A stretch of 64,000 bases of DNA, taken from contig JADJOH010000002.1 in assembly GCA_016713925.1 (NCBI GenBank), forward strand, positions 248,001 through 312,000, in the 5' to 3' direction. This document shows positions 30,891-39,590 of the stretch, one piece after another; position 1 is the stretch's first letter; every line of letters begins with the position of its first letter. The DNA is from Bacteroidota bacterium (lineage in GTDB: Bacteria; Bacteroidota; Bacteroidia; AKYH767-A; OLB10). The notes beneath the pieces were generated by a model. That model made no database searches. It worked only from the letters and a program-made list of their open reading frames with translations, and was not told the origin of the DNA. A program made the position numbers and the translations under genes.

Positions 30891-31430
30891 TCAGGGTTTA
30901 CGATGTGCATTCGTACGTTTACTAATATCAATTCTGGTGTCAGGACTGGTTCCTTCGACCAACTTATCTTTGCCGAATATAAATCCTCCACGGTCATAGT
31001 TGGAGGGCACCATCCTGTCTGTCAGGAAGATGGCTTCCTTTGGACAAGCCTCTTCACATAGTCCGCAAAAAATACATCTCAGCATATTTATCTCATAAAC
31101 TTCCGCATATTTTTCTTCTCTGTAAAGATGCTCCTCCCCTTTTTTTCGTTCGGCGGCAGTCATGGTTATTGCTTCTGCCGGGCAAGCCACAGCACAAAGT
31201 CCACAAGCCGTGCAATTTTCACGACCTTGTTCGTCTCTTTTCAACACATGCCAACCCCGGTAAACCGCTGCGACGGGACGTGTTTCCTCCGGATACTTTA
31301 TTGTTGCTCTTTTCTTAAAAAGATGTTTGACTGTTATCATTAATCCGCTAAGAATTGCAGGGAGATATAATCTCTCCATGAAAGTCATCTTCTTATTAAC
31401 TACTATTTCTGATCTATTCGTAAGTTGCAT
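30891..31430 (-). CDS. nuoI: NADH-quinone oxidoreductase subunit I (2x[4Fe-4S])
   Basis: 179-residue ferredoxin-like peripheral subunit that passes electrons to N2. Two classical cluster motifs are visible: C-T-A-C-G-L-C-A-V-A-C-P near residue 79 and C-I-F-C-G-L-C-E-E-A-C-P near residue 120, for clusters N6a and N6b. An N-terminal amphipathic stretch would contact the membrane. A 190-bp untranslated gap (31431-31620), purine-rich on the sense strand with AAGTGAAG-like repeats, separates it from nuoH; no gene is seen in the gap. Confidence 0.96.
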   Translation of the reverse strand: MQLTNRSEIVVNKKMTFMERLYLPAILSGLMITVKHLFKKRATIKYPEETRPVAAVYRGWHVLKRDEQGRENCTACGLCAVACPAEAITMTAAERKKGEEHLYREEKYAEVYEINMLRCIFCGLCEEACPKEAIFLTDRMVPSNYDRGGFIFGKDKLVEGTSPDTRIDISKRTNAHRKP

Positions 31431-31620
31431 AAACTACTTTTTTTTCCATGAACCGGAGTAAACCCTTTCATTAGAAACCGTAAACATTTGATGTGTGTAC
31501 TCTACTCCTTTTCTATTCCCTTTATATTTTTCTCTTCTCTACACTTTGCTTCACTTTTTCATTTCACTTTAACTTTTATCCATCTTCACTTCTACTTTAA
31601 ATCTACTCTTAGTATTTCCA

Positions 31621-32652
31621 TCAAAACAACTGCCCGTTTTTCCATAATACAATTCCTGCGGTAAGGAAAATATTAAAGATGGCCAGCGGAATCATAATTC
31701 TCCAGCCGAGGTGCATTAACTGATCATACCGGAAACGGGGAATGGTCCAGCGTATCCACATGAAAAAGAATATAAAGAAGAATATTTTCCCAAAGAAGAT
31801 CAACGTACCCAACAACGTCAACATATTATGTGAAAGACCAAGTTGATCGATAAAAGGGAAATTATAACCCCCGAAATACAATGAAGAAATAATGGCTGCA
31901 GAGATAAACATATTAATATACTCCGCGAAGAGATAAAATCCGAGTTTCATCGAGCTGTATTCGGTATGGTAACCACCTACCAGCTCTGTTTCACATTCCG
32001 GCAAATCGAAGGGTGTTCGATTACATTCAGCAAATGCACAAACGATAAAGAGAAGAAATCCCAGTGGCTGTGCGAAGACATTCCAATGAAAACCCTGCTG
32101 TTGTTCTACAATTTCCCGAATGCTTAATGTACCTGTCGTCATCACCAGTGCAATGATGGACATCCCCATGGCTAACTCATAACTGATCATTTGAGAGGAA
32201 GCACGAATGGCCCCCATCAGCGAGTATTTATTATTTGATGCCCAACCGCCAATCATAATTCCATAAACGCCAATACTTACTACACCAAAAATGTACAGTA
32301 TGCCGATATTTACGTCGGTAATTTGAACGGGATATTCAGTGCCATTTATAAAAAGACTATTGCCCCATGGGATCACCACACCTGTCATAGTAGCGGTCAT
32401 CATCATGATTGAGGGACCTAATATAAACAGCCCTTTATCGGCATTTGTCGGAATAATTTCCTCCTTCATAAACATCTTTACACCATCAGCGATCGGTTGC
32501 AAGAGTCCGAAGGGACCGGCGCGATCCGGACCAACTCTGTCCTGCAGGAATGCTGCAATTTTCCGTTCAGCATACGTACTATAGGCTGCTACCCCCAGTG
32601 AAACGAGGAATACAATAACAACAAGTACAAACTTAACTATGATAAACTCCAT
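31621..32652 (-). CDS. nuoH: NADH-quinone oxidoreductase subunit H
   Basis: 343-residue membrane subunit at the quinone cavity, eight helices. Recognised by Y-A-E-R-K-I-A-A-F-L-Q-D-R-V-G-P-D-R-A-G-P near residue 27, L-L-Q-P-I-A-D-G-V-K, S-Q-M-I-S-Y-E-L-A-M-G near residue 152, the acidic loop C-A-E-C-N-R-T-P-F-D-L-P-E-C-E-T-E-L-V-G-G-Y (in two overlapping parts near 205-228), and R-W-T-I-P-R-F-R-Y-D near 302. Intact. Confidence 0.97.
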   Translation of the reverse strand: MEFIIVKFVLVVIVFLVSLGVAAYSTYAERKIAAFLQDRVGPDRAGPFGLLQPIADGVKMFMKEEIIPTNADKGLFILGPSIMMMTATMTGVVIPWGNSLFINGTEYPVQITDVNIGILYIFGVVSIGVYGIMIGGWASNNKYSLMGAIRASSQMISYELAMGMSIIALVMTTGTLSIREIVEQQQGFHWNVFAQPLGFLLFIVCAFAECNRTPFDLPECETELVGGYHTEYSSMKLGFYLFAEYINMFISAAIISSLYFGGYNFPFIDQLGLSHNMLTLLGTLIFFGKIFFFIFFFMWIRWTIPRFRYDQLMHLGWRIMIPLAIFNIFLTAGIVLWKNGQLF

Positions 32653-32690
32653 TTTCTCTGAGCGGTATTATCTGATTCAACTATCTCTAA

Positions 32691-33686
32691 TTAATTATGC
32701 GCTTTTTCCTGAATTTGTTTCTGGTTGGAAACATCAATTTTCAGATTTTTCTTATCGAGGTATTTATTTTGAGCGATCACAGAATGCCTGTCAATAGCAC
32801 GAGGACCTTCAATCGTCCAGTCCTTCACTTCCTTCTTCTCAAACCGGCATTCGTTACAGATCCAGCCCGGCTTACCTTCAGCCGCATCTTCCACTTCACC
32901 CCACATATCCTTGCGGGCCGAAACGCGCAACACTTCGTTACCACTCATATAGAGCACTGCTTTTCCACAGCACTTCGAACAATCACGGTGAGCATCCATG
33001 GGTTTCGTAAACCAGACTCTGCTTTTAAATCTGAAAGTACGATCAGTGAGCGCACCTACGGGACAAACATCAATCATATTCCCGCTAAAATCATTGTCGA
33101 TTGCTTTCTCGATATAGGTACTTATCTCCGCCACATCGCCTCTGTTCATCACCCCATGCACACGCGTATCACAAACCTGCTCCGCCACTTTCACACGACG
33201 GTAACAGAGAATACAACGTGTCATGTGCAGTTTAATCTTATCACCGATATCTATTTTTTCAAACTCCCTGCGTTTAAATTCATAGCGGGACTTTGATAAA
33301 CCGTTTTCATAGCTCAGATCCTGCAAGTGACATTCACCGGCCTGATCACAAATAGGACAATCGAGCGGGTGATTAATCAGCAGGAACTCCACCACACCAT
33401 TTCTGGCATCGATGAGATCCGGTGCTGTTTTATTCTGCACTTCCATACCGTCCATTACAGTGGTACGACAGGAAGCAACCGGTTTCGGCATTGGTCGCGG
33501 ATCCTTTTCGGAACCTTTGGTAACTTTAACAATACAGGTTCTGCAATATCCTCCGCTGGTCTTCAGTTTTGAATAATAGCACATAGCCGGAGGAGTTACA
33601 TCCCCGCCGATCATGCGTGCAGCCTGCAGAATTGTAGTACCATCAGGTACTTCTATTGTATGTCCGTCGATTGTGACTTTCGGCAT
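32691..33686 (-). CDS. nuoG: NADH-quinone oxidoreductase subunit G, short form
   Basis: 331 residues. The N-terminal [2Fe-2S] ferredoxin domain has Cys in C-Y-Y-S-K-L and G-Y-C-R-T-C (residues 37-53). The His/Cys N5 motif is H-P-L-D-C-P-I-C-D-Q-A-G-E-C, and the N4 ligands are C-I-L-C and C-P-V-G-A. The start of the molybdopterin-oxidoreductase 4Fe-4S region is present (C-S-K-C-C near 240, W-I-C-N-E-C), but the large C-terminal domain is missing, against about 680-900 residues in proteobacterial NuoG. A short NuoG is, to my knowledge, usual in Bacteroidota, so I do not read this as a truncation. Electron transfer from NuoF/E towards NuoI. Confidence 0.93.
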   Translation of the reverse strand: MPKVTIDGHTIEVPDGTTILQAARMIGGDVTPPAMCYYSKLKTSGGYCRTCIVKVTKGSEKDPRPMPKPVASCRTTVMDGMEVQNKTAPDLIDARNGVVEFLLINHPLDCPICDQAGECHLQDLSYENGLSKSRYEFKRREFEKIDIGDKIKLHMTRCILCYRRVKVAEQVCDTRVHGVMNRGDVAEISTYIEKAIDNDFSGNMIDVCPVGALTDRTFRFKSRVWFTKPMDAHRDCSKCCGKAVLYMSGNEVLRVSARKDMWGEVEDAAEGKPGWICNECRFEKKEVKDWTIEGPRAIDRHSVIAQNKYLDKKNLKIDVSNQKQIQEKAHN

Positions 33687-33696
33687 AGCGCTTTTC

Positions 33697-35043
33697 TTAA
33701 ACTAGTTCCGGGTTAAGGTTATTCACCCGGTAATAATGATGATCTTTTCGAATGGCAGACGGGTTCCGCACATATTCTTCGAATTCACTGCGGAAATGAC
33801 GGATAGCACTGGCAACGGGCCAGGCGGCAGCATCACCGAGAGGGCAGATCGTTTTTCCTTCTATTTTAGATTGTATTTCCCAGAGGAGATCCACATCGGC
33901 GAGTGTGCCGTGACCATCCAGAATTTTATGCAATAACTTCTCCATCCAGCCGGTACCTTCACGACAGGGGCTACACTGACCACAACTTTCATGATGATAA
34001 AAGCGCGTGAAGGTCCAGAGATTTTTAACGATGCTGGTATCTTCATCCATCACGATAAATCCACCGGAACCTAACATGGTACCGGTGGCAAAACCTCCAT
34101 CAGCCAATGATTCGTAAGACATCAGTCGAGGTTCACCATTTGCCGTTTTCAAAATCAATTCTGCCGGAAGAACAGGCACTGAAGAGCCCCCGGCCACAAC
34201 GGCCTTCAATTTTTTATCATTACGAATGCCACCGCAGTATTCATCCGAATAAATAAATTCTTCTACGGGTACTCCTAATTCTATTTCATAAACACCGGGC
34301 TTCTTCAGGTGACCGCAAGCGGAGATCAGTTTAGTACCGGTACTTTTTCCAATTCCAATTTGAGCATAGGCATCGCCACCATCTCTAACGATAGGCACAA
34401 CCGCCATAATACTTTCCACATTATTCACCACGGTTGGACAATCCCAAACCCCCTTGATCGCGGGAAAAGGAGGTTTAATACGCGGGTTACCACGTTTTCC
34501 TTCGAGCGATTCAATCAATGCGGTTTCCTCACCACATATATAAGCACCGCCACCACATTGCAAAAAGAGATCAAAATCCCATCCGGTACCCATTACATTC
34601 TTACCCAGGAAACCTGCAGCATACGCTTCATCGATAGCTTTCTGGAGAATATGATACACATACATCAGTTCACCCCGAATATAAATATAGGATGTCCGGC
34701 AACCGAGTGCAAAACTACCAATGGCCATTCCTTCGATCAGCAGATGCGGAAGATGCTCCATCATATAGCGATCCTTAAAGGTACCCGGCTCACTTTCGTC
34801 GGCATTACAAACGAGATAACGCGCTACACCTTCAGGTTTAGCCAGGAAACTCCATTTCAAACCTGTTGGAAATCCTGCACCACCACGACCACGCAGACCG
34901 GATTTCTTTACTTCCTCCACGATATCCTCCTGCTTCATGCCAAAAGCTTTGCGCAATGTATCGTACCCTCCATGCTGACGGTAAGTTTCCAGATTGCGTA
35001 TACCCGGTACGTTTATATGCTGTGTGAGAAGTTTTCTTCCCAT
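33697..35043 (-). CDS. nuoF: NADH-quinone oxidoreductase subunit F (NADH/FMN)
   Basis: 448-residue NADH-oxidising subunit. Landmarks: G-L-R-G-R-G-G-A-G-F-P-T-G-L-K-W near residue 49 (NADH/FMN binding), N-A-D-E-S-E-P-G-T-F-K-D-R near 80, G-A-Y-I-C-G-E-E-T-A-L near 170, and the N3 [4Fe-4S] ligands E-S-C-G-Q-C-S-P-C-R-E-G-T near 347 with a further Cys in T-I-C-P-L-G-D-A. Follows nuoE by 36 bp. Confidence 0.97.
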   Translation of the reverse strand: MGRKLLTQHINVPGIRNLETYRQHGGYDTLRKAFGMKQEDIVEEVKKSGLRGRGGAGFPTGLKWSFLAKPEGVARYLVCNADESEPGTFKDRYMMEHLPHLLIEGMAIGSFALGCRTSYIYIRGELMYVYHILQKAIDEAYAAGFLGKNVMGTGWDFDLFLQCGGGAYICGEETALIESLEGKRGNPRIKPPFPAIKGVWDCPTVVNNVESIMAVVPIVRDGGDAYAQIGIGKSTGTKLISACGHLKKPGVYEIELGVPVEEFIYSDEYCGGIRNDKKLKAVVAGGSSVPVLPAELILKTANGEPRLMSYESLADGGFATGTMLGSGGFIVMDEDTSIVKNLWTFTRFYHHESCGQCSPCREGTGWMEKLLHKILDGHGTLADVDLLWEIQSKIEGKTICPLGDAAAWPVASAIRHFRSEFEEYVRNPSAIRKDHHYYRVNNLNPELV

Positions 35044-35079
35044 AATATCTATATTTCTCCTATGATTAGTTACTCCCGA

Positions 35080-35619
35080 TTAAATTTTATCTTTTGACCA
35101 GTGAGAGATGGGGTCAACAGTATTAGAGCGATAGTTGTCCAGAATTTCATCTACTTTACTCAATGTAAGATGCTCATGGTATTTTTCACCGATTTGCATC
35201 ATTGGTGCTGTACCGCAAGAGGCAAGGCATTCCACTGTCTTCAATGTAAACATTCCATCAGCGGTAGTTTCCCCTTCTCTGATATTCAATTTCTTTTCAA
35301 TATACTTCACCACATCCTCCGCACCCATCAACCAGCAAGGGCCTGTACGACATACTTCCACAACACATTTACCAACCGGTTTCAGGTTAAACATCGTATA
35401 GAACGAAGCTACCTCATACACTTCAACAGGTTGAATACTAAGTATAGAAGCCACATAATCCATCACGGGAGAACTCAGCCATCCACCAAACTCCGCCTGA
35501 GCGAGATGGAGCACAGGTAAGAGCGCAGATTTTTGTTTTCCTGCCGGATAACGTTGCTTCATCCTTTCAATCAGGGCGAGCGCTTCATCGCTAAATTTTA
35601 TTTCTTTATTCACACTCAT
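35080..35619 (-). CDS. nuoE: NADH-quinone oxidoreductase subunit E ([2Fe-2S])
   Basis: 179-residue thioredoxin-fold subunit that binds cluster N1a. The four ligands are visible as C-R-T-G-P-C (about residue 85) and C-L-A-S-C-G-T-A-P (about residue 127). Start at 35619 follows nuoD by 37 bp. Confidence 0.95.
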   Translation of the reverse strand: MSVNKEIKFSDEALALIERMKQRYPAGKQKSALLPVLHLAQAEFGGWLSSPVMDYVASILSIQPVEVYEVASFYTMFNLKPVGKCVVEVCRTGPCWLMGAEDVVKYIEKKLNIREGETTADGMFTLKTVECLASCGTAPMMQIGEKYHEHLTLSKVDEILDNYRSNTVDPISHWSKDKI

Positions 35620-35656
35620 CAGGTTCTCTTTCGGTCAGTTTAATAATTAAAGTACA

Positions 35657-36886
35657 TCAGGCATCCAGTTCTCCTGCAATAACATTCATCGAACTCATCG
35701 TCAATATCGCATCACTCAACATCGAGCCTTTCACCATTTCGGGATAGGCTTGATAATAAATATAACAAGGTCGACGGAAGTGTAATCTATAAGGAGTACG
35801 TCCGCCATCACTGATCAGGAAAAATCCCAATTCCCCATTTCCACCTTCCACGCAATGATACACTTCCCCTTTCGGAATTGATGTCTCGCCCATTACAATT
35901 TTAAAATGCCAGATCAATGCTTCCATACTGGAATACACTTCTTCCTTTGGAGGGAGATAAAATTCAGGAACATTGGCATGAATAGAAGTTTTATCTGACA
36001 ACTTATCCAATTTATCAATCGCCTGCTTAATAATGCCAAGACTCTCCCACATTTCCTTCTGACGCACCATGAAGCGGTCATAGGTATCGCCGTTTGTTCC
36101 GAGTGGAATTACAAAATCGAATTCTTCATAGGAAGAATACGGATTCATCACCCGTACATCATAATCGACACCGGCTGCACGGAGATTAGGTCCGGTAAAG
36201 CCATACTGCAACGCACGATCAGCGGCGATAGGACCACAGGCAATAGTACGATCCATAAAAATCCGATTACGGACGAGAAGGTTTTCAAACTCTCTTAGTC
36301 CATCTGGGAAGTCCTTTAAAAAACGATGAATTTTTTCCCAGGCCAGCGGCGAAAAATCTCTTTCTAGTCCGCCAATGCGACCAATATTGGTAGTCAGACG
36401 GGCTCCGCAGAGTTCCTCATAAATCTCATATATAAACTCTCTCCACTGGAAAACATAGAGGAAGCCCGTCATGGCACCACTATCCACACCAATGACGGAA
36501 TTACATATAATATGATCAGCGATACGTGCAAGCTCCATGATAATAACACGGAGATACTGCACCCGCTTAGGAATTTCAATACCGGCCAGTTTTTCGACTG
36601 TCATATGCCACCCCATATTATTTATAGGAGAGGAGCAATAATTCAGGCGATCGGTTATGGGTGTAACCTGATAGAAAGGACGGCGTTCGGCCAATTTCTC
36701 AAAAGCACGATGGATATATCCGATAGTTGGTTCAGCGGAGACAATCATTTCACCATCCATTTTCATCACATTTTGAAAGATGCCATGAGTAGCGGGATGA
36801 GTTGGACCGAGATTAAGGATACTATATTCCTTCGGTTGCACGCTCGCAATGAAGTTCTTTTTGGGGAGAAGCTGATCAGCGGCCAT
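35657..36886 (-). CDS. nuoD: NADH-quinone oxidoreductase subunit D
   Basis: 409-residue 49-kDa-type subunit lining the quinone pocket. Seen: [12 protein letters not shown] near residue 26 (His loop), [10 protein letters not shown] near 57, [11 protein letters not shown] near 83, and [15 protein letters not shown] near 341. Separate from nuoC, unlike the fused enterobacterial NuoCD. Confidence 0.97.
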   Translation of the reverse strand: MAADQLLPKKNFIASVQPKEYSILNLGPTHPATHGIFQNVMKMDGEMIVSAEPTIGYIHRAFEKLAERRPFYQVTPITDRLNYCSSPINNMGWHMTVEKLAGIEIPKRVQYLRVIIMELARIADHIICNSVIGVDSGAMTGFLYVFQWREFIYEIYEELCGARLTTNIGRIGGLERDFSPLAWEKIHRFLKDFPDGLREFENLLVRNRIFMDRTIACGPIAADRALQYGFTGPNLRAAGVDYDVRVMNPYSSYEEFDFVIPLGTNGDTYDRFMVRQKEMWESLGIIKQAIDKLDKLSDKTSIHANVPEFYLPPKEEVYSSMEALIWHFKIVMGETSIPKGEVYHCVEGGNGELGFFLISDGGRTPYRLHFRRPCYIYYQAYPEMVKGSMLSDAILTMSSMNVIAGELDA

Positions 36887-36934
36887 ATCAGATATCGTAA
36901 GTTCTAAACATGTTTCGTAGTGTCATTACCGTTA

Positions 36935-37447
36935 TCATCTTCCAAACATTTTATCGTCTTTATCCTTCCTGAAGGGATCTTCGAGGGGATACTCTTTTCT
37001 CAATGGCCAGCCTTCCAAAGAATCCATATTCAGAATTCGTCTCATATCGGGGTGACCGGAAAAGCGAAATCCGAAGAAGTCGTAGGCTTCACGTTCCATC
37101 CAATTGGCTGCGGGCCAAAGGGAGGTGAGTGATTTGAATACGGGCTCCGTGTCGGAGGTAAAAGTTTTTATCCGGATACGGATGTTGGAGGGCATATTAT
37201 GCAACTGGATCATCAAGCCGAACGGTTTTTCAGCGTCCGGATAATGCAATCCACAGAGGGTAGTCAGGAAATGAAAATTCAAATCAACGTCTTCCTTCAA
37301 AAAGCGGATGGTATCAAAGACTTTTTCCTTATCGACAGTTACAGTGAGCATATCGTAAAGCATTTCCATCTCCACCAGCGCATCACCGAGGAATTCGCCG
37401 AGGCGGGATTGAACCTGATCTAGTGTTAATTGTTGCATCATCATCAT
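36935..37447 (-). CDS. nuoC: NADH-quinone oxidoreductase subunit C
   Basis: 170-residue 30-kDa-type subunit. The conserved C-terminal block [21 protein letters not shown] and [14 protein letters not shown] (about residues 115-157) is diagnostic. Its start overlaps the nuoB stop by 4 bp (ATGA), so the pair is translationally coupled. The second ATG of the M-M-M-M-Q-Q run could equally be the start. Confidence 0.95.
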   Translation of the reverse strand: MMMMQQLTLDQVQSRLGEFLGDALVEMEMLYDMLTVTVDKEKVFDTIRFLKEDVDLNFHFLTTLCGLHYPDAEKPFGLMIQLHNMPSNIRIRIKTFTSDTEPVFKSLTSLWPAANWMEREAYDFFGFRFSGHPDMRRILNMDSLEGWPLRKEYPLEDPFRKDKDDKMFGR

Positions 37448-37980
37448 TCGATACCGTAAGAAGCGAGAAGATCTTTATATTCCTGAGAGTTTCTACGACG
37501 TAGAGATTCATTGGCTACTAGTTCCTGAATTTTGAGTACGCCGTCAAGAATTTGCTCGGGACGCGGCGGACATCCGGGCACATACACGTCGACTGGGATA
37601 ATGCGATCAATTCCCTGAAGGACGCTATAGGTATCGAAAATCCCACCGGTTGAGGCACATGCACCCACCGCGATTACCCATCTTGGCTCTGCCATTTGCT
37701 CATACACCTGACGAAGGACGGGGCCCATTTTTTTAGCTATAGTACCCATCACCATAAGCAGATCGGCCTGGCGAGGCGAGAAGCTTAGGCGTTCTGCGCC
37801 AAACCGACCCAGGTCGTAAGTGGAGGCCATGGTTGCCATGAACTCGATGCCACAGCAAGAGGTAGCAAAAGGCAATGGCCAAATGGAATTCTTTCGTGCC
37901 ATCCCTACTGCCTTATCGAGGGAAGTCGCGAGAAATCCCGGTCCTTCATACCCTTCTAATTTCTGGATTTCCTGTGACAT
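37444..37980 (-). CDS. nuoB: NADH-quinone oxidoreductase subunit B (cluster N2)
   Basis: 178-residue subunit carrying terminal cluster N2. The tandem Cys T-S-C-C-G-I-E near residue 41, G-A-C-A-S-T-G-G near 106 and V-P-G-C-P-P-R-P near 136 provide the ligands. Intact, 56 bp after nuoA. Confidence 0.97.
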   Translation of the reverse strand: MSQEIQKLEGYEGPGFLATSLDKAVGMARKNSIWPLPFATSCCGIEFMATMASTYDLGRFGAERLSFSPRQADLLMVMGTIAKKMGPVLRQVYEQMAEPRWVIAVGACASTGGIFDTYSVLQGIDRIIPVDVYVPGCPPRPEQILDGVLKIQELVANESLRRRNSQEYKDLLASYGIE

Positions 37981-38036
37981 TGTTTTATGAGAATATTAAT
38001 TTAATAGCTATTTAATACAAGTTTGTAATGATTAAT

Positions 38037-38426
38037 TTATTCCCATTTAAGGGCACCTTTACGAATAATATACACCAATCCGAGGATAAGCACTCCAAGA
38101 AAGATAAACATTTCAAAGAAAGCAGCTGTACTCACTTTACTCCATTCGGCAAAATTCACTGCCCATGGATACATGAAAATGACCTCTACATCGAATAAGA
38201 CAAAAAGAATGGCGATGAGGAAATATTTTATAGAAAAGGGAAGCCGAGAATTCCCTTGAGATTCGATTCCACACTCAAAAGCTTCCAGTTTTACTTTTGA
38301 AATACGTCTGGGCCCCAATAAATGCGTCACAACCATAGTAAACAGAACAAAGCCTATTGCTACGACAAACATCATGGCAATTGGAAGGTAATCGGAAGGT
38401 GTACTTAATATAATCATTTTCAACAT
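38037..38426 (-). CDS. nuoA: NADH-quinone oxidoreductase subunit A
   Basis: 129-residue membrane subunit with three helices. Family marks are E-A-F-E-C-G-I-E-S-Q-G-N-S-R-L-P-F-S near residue 48 (Cys loop near the quinone site) and the F-D-V-E-V-I-F-M-Y-P-W segment near 78. First gene of the operon. Confidence 0.95.
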   Translation of the reverse strand: MLKMIILSTPSDYLPIAMMFVVAIGFVLFTMVVTHLLGPRRISKVKLEAFECGIESQGNSRLPFSIKYFLIAILFVLFDVEVIFMYPWAVNFAEWSKVSTAAFFEMFIFLGVLILGLVYIIRKGALKWE

Positions 38427-38475
38427 ATTGCCTAAACAAACGAATTTAGATATTGTTTTGAAGTCAAGAACGCTG

Positions 38476-38483
38476 CAAAATTA
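38476..38483 (-). promoter_or_regulatory. Possible -7 element of the nuo operon
   Basis: TAATTTTG on the minus strand, 50 bp before the nuoA start, fits TAnnTTTG. No TTG is found about 19 bp further upstream, so this is only a candidate. Confidence 0.3.
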
Positions 38484-38619
38484 GTCTTTTGATTATTAAT
38501 ACCGGAATGAAATGTATTGACATCAATCACGGGGAAAATTGAGCAAAATTCGAGAAAGATGAAGAAAGTTCATTGGGGATAAAATTATATAATTGATATT
38601 CAATATTATAAAACCTACA

Positions 38620-38706
38620 CGCGAGGTCTAACACACGCGAGGTCTAACACACGCGAGGTCTAACACACGCGAGGTCTAACACACGCGAGGTCTAACACAC
38701 GCGAGG
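38620..38706. repeat. 16-bp tandem repeat array
   Basis: Five perfect copies of CGCGAGGTCTAACACA (38620-38699) and a partial sixth (CGCGAGG), ending 18 bp from the 3' end of the RAYT-like transposase gene. There is no spacer sequence between copies, so it is a simple tandem array. Confidence 0.9.
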
Positions 38707-38723
38707 ATTTAAACTTCGCGAAC

Positions 38724-39350
38724 TTAGTTTATAGCAATCTTAACGGAATTTGTTTTTATATCATCTTTCGACTCAACACTCTTAAAATCAGCATAAAACC
38801 TTCCATATTTCACCCAATCAATAACCCCCATTTTCCGATCGATCTTCTCCTTAGCCGAAACATAGTCCCAATCCTCCCCTATATCAACAATTCCTTGATT
38901 AACAGGCATATACTCAAATTGAGCTATGATACACTCCAACTCCTCTTCCCGGATGGGCTGCTTACGAAAATTTTCCCGAAATAAACTTCCTTTCCTTCCA
39001 TAGCACCTATTATAGGCTTTTGCATATGAATTGAGAACATTCGCTACTTCTTGTGAAAGAAAAATTGAAATCTCATCTTCATCCAAAGCAACCATTTTAA
39101 TGGGAATCCGCTTTCGCAGTGAATACGCAGTATAAATACTCTCAATCGACTTCACTGCTACCAACAAGTGGTATTGGTTTGGAATGAGGCAATACCCGAT
39201 GATCTCGAATATATTGCACGTAGAATCCGAAAATTTTTGAAGAAAAAACTCGTAATTCTCCCGACTGCTAAAGATCTCTTCACCGTTATTTCCAATGTTC
39301 GATATGTGAAAGATCCCTCCGGGTTGAAAGTTAAATATTTTTCTAGGCAT
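38724..39350 (-). CDS. Y1/IS200-like (RAYT-type) transposase with degenerate HUH
   Basis: 208 residues of the REP-associated tyrosine transposase group. The N-terminal pattern G-G-I-F-H-I-S-N-I-G-N-N-G-E-E-I-F matches the group's usual H-V-x-N-R-G-N-N-x-x-x-I-F. Y-C-L-I-P-N-Q-Y-H-L-L-V is the HUH region (about residues 53-64), and the catalytic Tyr is probably in N-S-Y-A-K-A-Y-N near residue 107, with R-K-G-S-L-F-R-E-N-F after it. In the HUH motif the first His is replaced by Gln (Q-Y-H instead of H-x-H), so nicking activity is doubtful. AT-rich, monocistronic; its 3' end abuts a 16-bp tandem array. Confidence 0.8.
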   Translation of the reverse strand: MPRKIFNFQPGGIFHISNIGNNGEEIFSSRENYEFFLQKFSDSTCNIFEIIGYCLIPNQYHLLVAVKSIESIYTAYSLRKRIPIKMVALDEDEISIFLSQEVANVLNSYAKAYNRCYGRKGSLFRENFRKQPIREEELECIIAQFEYMPVNQGIVDIGEDWDYVSAKEKIDRKMGVIDWVKYGRFYADFKSVESKDDIKTNSVKIAIN

Positions 39351-39590
39351 AGTAAATTATGTATTAAAGTGTTTTTAACAAATTTGTTCTTTCAAAACTG
39401 AAAGAATTAAAATCTAGCACGATTAAATATGTGTGCCAAGACATTCTATTACTATCTTCAACTAGTATTCATAATTAAAGTAATCTTTAGATTTACAAAC
39501 AAAGTTATCTAAACTCGATGTAAAAATACAACTTTACACCGAAATCCAAATAATTGTAAAACAAATCTTGAACTTAACTGTTTCGTAAAA

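Noticed and set aside
32697..33296. 199-residue plus-strand frame
   Set aside because: Antisense to nuoG; composition is that of a complement frame.
32691..33686. nuoG as a truncated gene
   Set aside because: Short NuoG without the molybdopterin domain is, to my knowledge, normal in this phylum, and the reading frame ends cleanly with nuoF and nuoH intact around it.
34309..35097. 262-residue plus-strand frame
   Set aside because: Lies wholly antisense to nuoF, which has all its cluster and NADH motifs; no domain or start signal.
38620..38706. CRISPR-like direct repeats
   Set aside because: 16-bp units follow each other without spacers and no cas gene is present; a simple tandem array.
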